DNA of 64,000 nt from Lates calcarifer (taxonomy: Eukaryota > Chordata > Actinopteri > Centropomidae), in assembly GCF_001640805.2 (NCBI RefSeq), contig NW_026115916.1, positions 124,001 to 188,000 on the forward strand, read 5' to 3'. Position numbers and translations under genes: made by a program. Positions within the stretch are counted from its first letter, which is position 1. Every line of letters starts with the position of its first letter. The notes under the pieces are model-generated. The model searched no databases, had not been told where the DNA came from, and saw only the letters and a list, made by a program, of their open reading frames with translations. This document shows, piece after piece, positions 41,309 to 52,742 of the stretch.

Positions 41309-44300
41309 CATTAGACTGACTCAGTGGTCCTCTTCCTGTCCTGTCTTCCTGGACCCCTGCCCCTCCTCACCTGAGGACCCCCATGCGATCTCCAGAAGCC
41401 AGGTGTTGTCCATCAGGACTGACTCTCAGTGTCCTAATGCCCGCCCTGCTCTGGTCGGTCTGCTGCCCCTCTGAGCCCGATGACCCCGCCTTCTCTGCGT
41501 TGCCGCCGGCTATGGTGACGCTCTCTGTGTCCAGGAGCGTCGCTATGTTATCATCAACGTAAATGACCTTCTGCAGGTCCTGGGGTCAGAGGTCAGAGAA
41601 TGGAGAGGTGAGGAGGGTGTACAGGTGTAGGACAGGTGCACAGTTGTGTGTGTTGTCTTACGTGACTCAGGATGTTCCTGTTCAGAACGTTGTGTCCATC
41701 AATGTTCCACAGTCGGATCGTATTGTCTGAGGAGCAGGACAGGAAGGAGCCGGGGGGGAGATGCACCTCACCTCCTCCTCCTCCTCCTCCTGCTGGGTAC
41801 ACCTGCAGGAGACAGAGCAGGAGGTGCTCACCTGGACTGTTTCTGAATCCCAGGACATGATATTTGTAACAGAAACACTCACTGACCTCCAGACTCCACA
41901 CACAGGACGAGTGGTAGAGGGCTGAGTACAGTTTTCCCGGCCTACGAGGGTCTCTGAGGTCTCTGACATCCCAGACGTAAACACTGTGGTCGTTGTAGAC
42001 GCAGGACAGCCAGCGGTTGGTGGGGTCGTAGGTCACCGCCACTGTGTCTGGGTATCGAGCCTCTGACCTGCAGGAGAACAGCTGACTGAGGGGGAGGAGG
42101 GGGAGGAAGGAGTGGGGAGGGAGGGGTGAGTTTGTTGCTGGAGGATTATGGAACTAAAAATAAAACCCAGCTGATGTTTCTGTGGTTTCCGTGGTAACTG
42201 ACTACATGTCCAGAGGTCAGCTGACCTGAGAGGAACAACCAGACTGAGACCTGCCGTCAGAGTCTGAACCTGTAGTTAGAAACTGAAATCTGGATCTGGA
42301 TCTGAACGTGTTATATGAGGATACATTAGTGTGAGTTACCTGTCAGGTGTGTGTTACCTGTCAGGTGTGTGTTACCTGGCGTCCACCATACTGGCGATGT
42401 CAGCTCCCAGGGAGTGTGGGCGGGGCAGAGTGCAGAGGAAGTGCAGGTTGAGGGGGCTGAAAGCTCGAACTGTCCCATCAGAACAACCACAGAAGATCAA
42501 CTCATCTGTGACGGACAGACAGGTGGCCTGAGACGTCTGAGGACAGACAGGTGGACAGACACATGAGTCAGCATCACATCAACTCAGTGTATTGGACTCA
42601 AACTGCTGAGTTATGAGGACACCATGTGAATGTGCGGTTCATCTGTCTGTCATCTTAACGAGTTGGGACAGGTGAAGGATTTCATCAGGAGGAGGAGGAG
42701 GGGGAGGAGACTGAATTTTGCTCAGTTCAGACTACAGACTGAGCAGGTTCAGGTTCAGACAGGAGCTGGTCTGTAGACCTGACTCAGATCTACTTCCTGT
42801 CATTTGAAGCCTTCAAAATAAAAGTCACAATCAGACCCAGAGCCTCAGTCTGAGTTTTCTACGGTTTTAAACTACAAACAGCTGTGGTTTGATCTGTTTT
42901 ATTAGTTAATCAGCTCATGATTCATCAGCTGTTTGACAACAGCAGCTGGAGCTGGAGGTGGAGCTGGAGGTGGAGCTGGAGGTGGAGGTGGAGCTGACGT
43001 CTTTCTGTCAAACGTGTCTGTTCTTTGTGTCTGAGAATGAAAATGTAAATGAAGTTAGAGAATGTTGGTGGGAGGAGATTCACACAGAGACAGAGTTTCA
43101 GAGCTGCTGCTCTATCTGGAACAAGACGGATACTGTCTGAGTCAGCCAGTACTGCAGTACTGATAATGTCTGATGCAGTACTGCAGTACTACATACTCAT
43201 ACTGCAGTACTGATACTGTCTGAGTAGATGCTGATGTTGGTGGAGGTGACTGATGCTGCGTTCATGGTCCTCTGTGAAGTGGGAAAGGTGAACGGTGATG
43301 TGTCACTCAGCCAATCAGAGAGAACAGTTGTTATGAGTGCTGTGAAACCGACCAATGGGGTGAGAGGAATAAAGTGGGCGTGTCTGAGTTAGTCAGTTCA
43401 GCCTAGTCTGAGGCTGAAGAGACTGAGTCCAGGTGAGTCCAGGTGAGACAACGATGACAACAACTTACTGAGGCAGAGTCGACTCTCTGCACAGGAAGCA
43501 GAGGAGGAAGAGGAGGAGGAGGTAGATTAGATTCATACAGAAGAGAGGCGTTCACTGAACACAGGAGAAACTAGTTCTGTGACCCCTTCAGGTCCCTGTC
43601 TGATTAACTCTGTTACTGCTGAGATTAAAGATGGAGGAGAAGAGCAGAGGAGGAGGCTCTGTCCTCCTCCTGAGCAGTAGGCAGCTCTGACTCACCCGGA
43701 GCTCCACCCACTTGTCGAGGAGGCGTCGGTCGTTGAACTCACACAGGAGACCAGAGGAGGTGATGCAGAAGGTGGAGGATGCCTGTCGGCCCCGCCCACA
43801 TGCCACGTCACTGAAGAAGTTGTTCCTGAGTTCTCCCAACAGCCCTGAACGCCCCAGCAGAGGGACGGTGGCGTTCACCTGGACACACACACACAGTCAT
43901 CAGCAGCTCACTCTGATGGACAGGGGTGACAGGTGAGAAGGGGGCAGGTGAGAGGGGTGACAGGTGAGAAGGCAACAGGTGAAGGGGGGGAACAGTTGAA
44001 CCTTGGAGGTCTTGGCGTGATCCAGGTACCAGAACTTGACGTGGCGGTTGCCGGCAGTAACAAAGTAGGAGCTGTCGTCTGAGAAGGAGACGGCCGTCAC
44101 TTTACTAGAAACTTTATTGGCAGCGACGACGACATTTTTCTGACAAACACAACAACAACAGTTACCTCTTATTTTTATTCAAGTACAGCATTCCAGTAAG
44201 AGTACTCAGTTACTTTCAGGTACCTTCCAGTTCCAAACATTGACCATCATGTCGTGTTGATATCCAACACTGACGATGTATTTTCCGTTTGGAGAAAATG

Positions 44301-45091
44301 CCACACAAGAGACGCCATATTTATGTTCCTGCAGCTCAGAGACCTGAAGACGCTCTGACACATCCCAGACCCGGACTGCCGGCATGTGACCGCTCTGGGG
44401 GGGCAGAGAGGATGATTTAATAAATGTTGGACTGTTCCTTTAATGAACTCCACATCATAAACTACTGACCGTTTAAACAGACTGAGAAAAACCAAGAGAA
44501 CAAACTAGACAGGAAATACTGAAGCTAATAGAGGCTAACAGATGCTAAATGAGGTTAGAAGCTAAAAGAAACTAAAAGATGCTATATGCTAAAAGAAGCT
44601 AAGAAGCTAAAACAGGCTAATAGGTTAAGGGTGGGGGGCAGAGTCTCAGAGTGATCTCAGACAGTTTAGAGATTCATCAGTCTACAGACTGTAACTGAAG
44701 ATGGTTCAGTTCTGTGATCAGTCAGAGGAACAGCTGAAGAAACCAGAGTTCAGAATCAGGATCAGACCGCTTCGGATTCAGACTCACCTCTCCTGTAACC
44801 ACATATTTCCCATCTGGAGAAAACGCTAATGTGGTGATCGCCTTCCTGTCAACACACACAGAGGTCACATGACAACAGCACTGTCTCCGATTGGCTATCA
44901 GATGCCTCCTACAGTTTAACCTTGTTCTACTGCTATGAATCATGGGAGATGTCATGTCATGTGTTTCAGAGCTGAGAGCTGATTGGCTGATCAGTTCTTA
45001 CCTGGAGCTGTTGAAGATGTGATGCTGTTTGTTCTTCCGAGGATTCAGCAGGACGACAACACACCTGTACGTACACGTACACACACACACA

Positions 45092-45134
<43 letters not shown>

Positions 45135-45567
45135 ATCATGTTTATCGTGCATTGTCTCACTGAAATTCTGAGGTACTTGTACTTTACTCGAGTATTTCCA
45201 TTCAAGTTACTTTATACTTGTACTCCACTACGTTTCAGAGGGAATATTTCCTCCTGATCTGACAGCTGCAGTCAGTTTATTTCCCATGATGCTTCGCTAG
45301 AGATCAAACAAGCAACAGAATAAAGTCTGAACCTAAATCCTGCTCCATCAGGATCTCAAAGTCTGATCTGACCTGATGCTGCCGATGTCCTGGTCTGGGT
45401 CTGGGTCTGAGTCTGGGTCATTTCCCATCAGCCCACACACCGTCACAGGTTAAAGGTCACATCCTGACAGACGAGGTGAGTTCCAGAGGTCCTGACCCTG
45501 GTTACCATGGTTACCAGGTGACAGGTAAGAGAGGACCTGGTCTTTGTTTGTCTCTAACTACAGAGGG

Positions 45568-45603
<36 letters not shown>

Positions 45604-46719
45604 GTGTGTGTGTGTGTGTTTGTGTTTCTCTGTGCATGTGAGATCAGTCCAGGTGTTGCAGGTGTCACATCAAAGCTCTCTCTGACCTTTGACCTCTCTG
45701 CAGTACAAACAGAAACAGGTGATGATGTCACAGGTGAGCTGACATCATCCTGTTTGAACAGCAGGAACCAATCAGAGGACAGAGGTTTGAGTTTCAGGTG
45801 AGAGCTGAGACCAGGAGCAGGAGAAAGGGGCACAGCAGGACTGAAGACCTGAACAGATTCTGATCATGTGACAGTTTGGTCACAGTGGCTGCAGCTGATT
45901 GGTTGGAGCTGGTTGCTGGAGGGGAAAGATCTGATTTCACCTGAACAACATGTCTGACGCGCTGATCCTCTTCATGACACCTGATCCTGGTCTGGGTTTT
46001 CTTCACCTCAGAAGACGAGCTCTGAACATCAGCTTTACTGGATTATTACAACATTAAAATAGATAAACACACGTTTCAGTTTCAGGCTAAGCTAAGCTAA
46101 GCTAAGCATGTCCTGACTCTGACACACAGAGATGATTTAATGAATGTTGGACTGTTCCTTTAATAAACTAAACATCTTAAACTTAATAATAATTAATCTC
46201 AGTTTTCACAGACTGAGAAAAATCAAAAGAACAAACTAAAGTACGCTAAAAGACGCTAGAAGATGCTAAAAGACGCTATAAGATGCTAGAAGATGCTAAA
46301 AGACGCTATAAGATGCTAGATGATGCTAAAAGACGCTATAAGATGCTAGATGATGCTAAAAGACGCTATAAGATGCTAGATGATGCTAAAAGATGCTAGT
46401 AGTGCTGCAGGTCTGCAGAGCTGTTGCTAATTCTCTGTATATTCATCACTACCAGAGTACGGTGGCCCATAAGGACAAAGCATTAAAAACCTGAAGATCC
46501 TCCAGGTCTGAGTTTGTTCCTCACAGTCTACCATAGCACAGTATGTTTACATTAATAAAAATATTGATTAGAGCACAGTTACTGATCACTGTACACACAC
46601 ACTGTCAGCCTGATGACTCACACAAGGATTATGTGTATGTGTGTGTGTGTGTGTGTGTGTTGATGAGGAAGAATATAATTGGATGCTGAGTCAGTCAGCC
46701 ACACACACACACACACGCG

Positions 46720-46773
<54 letters not shown>

Positions 46774-49700
46774 TGTTAATCCACCTCCATCAGTTTCTAT
46801 AAAAACCTGCAGAGACCTGAAACTTCTTCATCTGCTTTATTGCTGCTGTGTTCAGGGACACTCCGACATCTCAGTGTTGTGTTGTCACTCAGCAGACATC
46901 AGACTCCACACTTTGATTCTCAAATCTCAGATGTCTGAGTTTTCTTGAACTCACCATCAGGGAGAGTTTAGCAGAGCTGCAGCAACTGATCGATGAACTG
47001 ATCAGTTTAAGGAAGTTAATAAGCAGCTCTGTTGATATGAACTCCACACACGTCAGCAGGTCTGAACGATTGATCTGCTCTCATGATTGTTTCACAGTCA
47101 TATGATCAATGAGCCGTGACTGCAACATGAAACTAAACCTGAAGCTTCAGACTCTGCAGGTTCATCACAGACTGAGTCATTCAGCTCAGACGTTCTTCAA
47201 AACAACTGACGATCACTTTATCAATGAATCTGATAATTAATCTGAATGAAACAAACACACACACACACATCTGCAATGCAGCAGAGAGAGGGGGGAGGAG
47301 GGAGGAGGGGGGAGAGAGTGATGCAGTGAGAGGAGGAGTCTCTCTCTCTCTCTCCTTTATTCTGTTTAGATGAAGATGAATGTTTTTATTTACATGTTGT
47401 TGTTTATTAACATCTCAGATCATTTATCATTAAATATAATAATCAAAGCATCAGTCTCTCTCTACATACGTTAACCTACCCTCCCCCTCCTCCCCCGTCA
47501 TGGCTCCACTGACCCACTTCCCTTCAGTCTCCCTCTCTGTCTTTAACAGTCGTTTGTTCATCTGCGAACTGAATCTGAATCTTCTGACCCGAACACAAAC
47601 CAACTGACGGCTCAGACCAATCAGCAGCCTTGGCTCCTCCCAGGCTCGCGGCTGATTGGATGGCTCGGTGGGAAGCCCGATGCCTTCCACCGCTGACATT
47701 CCCATCATTCCTCTGAACTCAGACTCAACCAAGACAATGAAACTGTGTCAGGACGAGCTGCGTGCCGACCTCTGACCTCTGACAGTCAGCTCTGACTCAG
47801 ACCACGTCCTCATGAACCTGGACCTGTTATCAAACTGACACGAGTCAGAAATCCTTCATTGCTGGTTGGTCCTGTTAGTGCAGGTTTAAAAAAGAAATAA
47901 ATCAATTAATTGATCATCAAATAGTTTCTGATCAGTCAGTCAGCTCATTGATTAAACAAGTTGTTTCACTGATTTCTGTTGACACGACACCCTCCGTCAC
48001 CCCTCAGCCATCAGGACGCCCCCGTACCTCCTCAGGTATGTCCTCAGGTGAACGTACATCTTCACGTCTCAGAGAAGACGTGTTGTTTGACGTCTGTCAG
48101 TGTTTGAGCTGCTGCAGCCACAGGTGATGCTGGCCATAGTGAAACACCTGAGATTCACCTGAGATACACCTATGCGTCACTGCAGTCAGATGACATGTTA
48201 AAGATTTACTCTGTTTCCAAGAGAAAACACTGAATCTGTTTAAGAAACAAACATTTCTTCATCTGAACTTTCAGTTTCAGGAGCCGCCAGAGACCTCACT
48301 GGTCTGTTTATGATTTAAATAAACGTCTCTGTTCAGTCCTGAGATCTGGTCTTTCAGGTTCAGTGTGTCCACATCAGCTCAACAACGCTGATCTCTAATG
48401 GGTTCTAATGGTTTCTACCAGTTCTCTAAAGGAAAACTGTACCTGGACCTCTGAGTTCCTCTTCAACAACAAAGATCTGACTCCGTTTTAACCTTTAACC
48501 AACACAACTTTGACCTTTACCAGAAGGACAAACCTACAGAACAGGACTGAGCTTCACCCTGCGACGTCCACACTGTCAACATGAAGAGAAACTCCCTCAC
48601 AGAGACTCCTCAAGAACTCCTAAAACCCACCCAGACCAGTGAAGATCCAAAACCTCTTTCAAGAATCCTTAAAAATCCTTGAGAAGAAACCTCTTAAACC
48701 CCCTAACCACTCCTATAACTCCCTCAAAGACTACTGAAACCCATTAGAGAACGCCATGAACCACCTGTGATCCTGGACCCGCCAACATCTCTGAGATGTC
48801 CTCAAAAAGTAAAGAGTGTCCCTCAAGGACCCGTGAAACCCCTGTCAGGCTCAAGTGACCCCGTAAAGTCCAACAAACTCTGCAAGAACCCTGGGGCTCA
48901 GTAAGGAACCCCCAGACTTCCTAAAATAATCCATGACAGAACTCCTGAAATCCACCTAGACGGACCTGAACAACCTAAAAACGACACAGTCTTTTAGTCT
49001 GGAGAGATTTCTACAACCCCCTTAAAAACCCTTAACAAACCAACAATGCTTCTTCAAAGGCCCTTAACCCTCCTCCCACCCCATAAAATACCCCTGAAAC
49101 AGATTCTCAGGACCCACTCAGAGACCACAAACCCATGTGACCCCGGAGGCACCCTCTACCCTCTTCACAACCTTTAAAGAAGCCCTCAGACTCCCTCAGG
49201 ATCTAAATACATTGAACTTCCAGGGCTTTTCCAGGATACCTCCAGGTGGTTGTGGGTTCAGTGCCTTGCTCAAAGGTGAATCCAGTGGCAGACCGGTGTC
49301 TCGTGGTAAATATCAGTGCTGTGTGTGTGCTGCCTCTTTAAACACATGATGTGTAATCTGATAATCTGATCATGTCATTAGCCTTAAAGTTCTGAGCCGC
49401 TGAGTGACCGTCGCCTCAGTTTAATCTGCTGAGTTTCTACAATCAACTCAACTGTGAACACTCGGTACAATAACTCTCAGTATTCACATCATTATATAAC
49501 ATATTCAAACATCTACTCACTGCTTCACTTACAGCCTCTACACATTCATCTGGACTGATACTGAAGTAAAAGGAAAAATAAAAAAAGGAATTAAAATTAT
49601 ATAAAAATATAATATATATATTAATATATAAAAATTAGTACAAAAAGTAAGTAAGTACACTAAATACCAAAAATAAAAGTACTCATTATATAGTGTTATA

Positions 49701-52648
49701 TTATTGTAGTATCATATTCATATTTTTAATATAAAATCTTGAAACCCTGAAAAGTAACTAGTAACTATATTTCTCAGATAAATGGAGAAAATAGTACAAT
49801 ATGCAGTGAAGTATGAAGTTACATAAAATGGAAATACTCAAGTAAAGTACCTCTAACTTAAGTACAGTCCCTGAGTAAATGTACTTAGTTACAATCCACC
49901 ACTGATCAAAAAACTCAAACATCATTAATTCAGGTTTCATCTCTTTAACGGACTCTTTTCACTGAGAGACCTGAGTTCACTGCTGACAAACAGCATTGGC
50001 ACGTTTCTCACCCTGCAGGATACGCCAACAGTCCAGTCCGAGAGTCGCAGGCCAGCGCTCGGTTCCCTGGAGCCGTGATACCCAGAACCTTCTCCAAGGT
50101 CACCTGAGGACAAAAGTCAGAGGGTCAAAGGGTTCTTGAGAAATGTCATTCATTTTTCAAACACCCCAATATATCTTATAGAAACTCCTTAAACATGGAA
50201 CCAGCTCAGGAACTGATGAAAACCCCCCGTCAGTGACCCTTGAAACCCCATTGGAACCTTGTCAAGAACCCAACAACCTGCTGTGGACTCTGATTACCTG
50301 TGTTCTGCTACCTGTGTCTTACCTGCCTGCCCACCCACCTGTAAGCCTGGTCTTCAGCATTTCTTAAAGTAAATTCTGCCTGAGTCTACCCATCTGAGTC
50401 TACCCGTCGGGTCACTCCCTGCCTGCGCTCCTCCCACCAGCAGTGTCAAAACTGTGTGTTGTTTTTTGGACGCAATTTTAAAGATTTAGGTCTTCAGTAG
50501 GAACTGATGGGCTCAGAACCACAGACTGCAATAATTAGGCTTGACTTGATTTTACAGAAATGTTTTTACAGCACACAAACTTACTTCATTCTCCATGATG
50601 CTAAACGTGTCCTGAAGACATTGGACTTAACGAGTCTCCTGTCCAAACAGACTGTTTAATCCTACAGTGTCTCTGAACCAGAGGAAACTGGTGTAACTTT
50701 CAGACTCCAGTCGTCATCTTCACTAAAGAAAGAAGGTTTTCTCTCCTCGGCTATCAGTGAACCTCGGGGCTGTTAGCATGTTAGCATGTAATCCACAGGC
50801 TTTGCTGTGGTTTAGTGGAATGCTGTGCAGCTCAATGCTAAGCTAACAACATCAAATTCCAGCACTGAGTCAGTACTGTGTGTGTGTCCTCCTCTCACAT
50901 GACTCTCCCTGCACCAAACTCCATTCATGTTTTCACTCGTTTTATCTCTGAGCTCAGTTTCTCAGTGGAGGAGACTCTGTCACATTAAACTGATGAAACA
51001 CATCAGGAAGAATCAGCTGACTTTATTTAACGCAGCTGAGTCACGGCGAGGCGTCAGACTGAGCCTCCGACTGTATGAAGTCTGAAGCTGACTCACAGAC
51101 CCTCAGGAATCTGCTGCTCAGGAATAAAACTTCCTGCAAGTTTTAACTGGAGCTGCAGTCACTGAAACGATGTTATCACTTTAAACTTCCTGTTGGCTTT
51201 GACAGTAACCAGCTGATATTTACTGGGATCAGCTGACGGTGTAAACAGCAGCAGCAGTGAGGGTTTGTGACACGAAGCCAGGAAACATAAATCACCATTG
51301 ACGGCTCTGAACACTGTAATTTGCCAGAAAATAACTCTGGATTCAGGCCGAGTGGAAATCCTCCACAGGAGTTTAAAAGTTACAGAAACACTGGAAACAT
51401 TTCTAGTTTAACCCCCCCCCCCCCCCACTGTGTCATCTCTAAGTTCCCATTGTGTCTTATATTTACCCAGAGACTGAACCAACCAGTCTCCTGCTGGAAC
51501 TGATCCAACTGTCCTCAGAGTCTCTGTTGGTCTGATTAAACCTCTTTAAACTAAAACGAGTTTCACTCTGAACTGAAGTTAGTTAAATATTTAGTTGATG
51601 AGATGTGAAAACACTGAGACAGACTGAGACAGTCTGTCAGTGAAGCCCTGGATTTAATGACTGGATCAGACCTGAGTCCAGGTCTCCTGGTCTCTGTGGA
51701 TCAAACCTGGGTTCAGGGTTCAGGAGGAGGTCTGGACCGTTGTTCTGGCTTCGTCCGGTGTGAATGTCTCTGTCCACAGCAGCTCTGCTGGGTTCAGGTC
51801 TGGACTCTCAGGGTCAGGATCACAGGATCCTGAACTCACTGATGAGCACAACTCACACAGACTCACACTGATACTGCAGATACTACAGACACTGCAGTGC
51901 ATGTAGTACAGGTAGTAGTGTAGTGCTGTACAGAGATGTCTGAGGAGATAATTACTATCGGAAAAGCTGACCTCAGACCAGCTGACTCCACCAGATCAAA
52001 CACACAGTCAGTGTTTGTCCTCAGGCGAGGGGTAGGGTAGGGGGGTTGCATGTTCAAATGAAGAGCTCAGTGCAGTTTTACAGTGAATGAGCTGCAGCTG
52101 CTCAGTTCCCTCTTCTTTCTGTTCTGTACCCACTGAGTCATCTCATGACCCTTTTTGGGGTCCCTGAGCCTCAGGTTGGGAACCACTGCCTCAGAGCAGA
52201 CAAACTGTCCTCAGTCCTCAGGACCAGGACACACACAGTGTTAACACACTGACTCTGGGCTAATGTTTACAACACGACACAAAGCATTGTGGGAGTTCGA
52301 CTGTGACGGACAGAGGCCCTACGGGGACAAACAGACAGGAACAACCTGACTCTCCCTGACCCTGCAGGACCAGCTAAACCAGACCACAGGAGTCACTACT
52401 GAACTCAGAGGAACGATCAGCAGATAATAATAATCAATAACTTCATCAGCTGCAGCTCTGAGGTCTGACAGAAACCTGATCTGGATCCTGAGACCGAAGC
52501 TGACGTCTGGTTCTTTATTGTTTCCAGCTGAACTGAAAACAGCAGAGATCTGCAGCCTGAGAGGGAAATATGCAAACACAGCAGAACGACACCAGCACAG
52601 TGTGTGAGTGTGAGTGAGTGTGTGTGTCTGTGTGAGTGTGAGTGTGTG

Positions 52649-52742
<94 letters not shown>

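Larger units (their letters stand above)
45263..49639. other. mapkbp1 intron 2, no other gene seen
   Basis: Holds several (CA)/(TG) tracts (45571-45620, 46637-46660, 46700-46770), a GCTAAAAGACGCTATAAGAT minisatellite (46235-46400), a purine tract (47285-47335), a degenerate repeat tract (48590-49130) and a GCCTTGCTCAAAGG fish repeat phrase near 49260. The 93-codon minus-strand frame at 47451-47732 has no family resemblance and no exon context. Confidence 0.6.

Noticed and set aside
47451..47732. 93-codon minus-strand frame in mapkbp1 intron 2
   Set aside because: No recognisable family, no matching neighbours, and mapkbp1 exons 2 and 3 join in phase without it.
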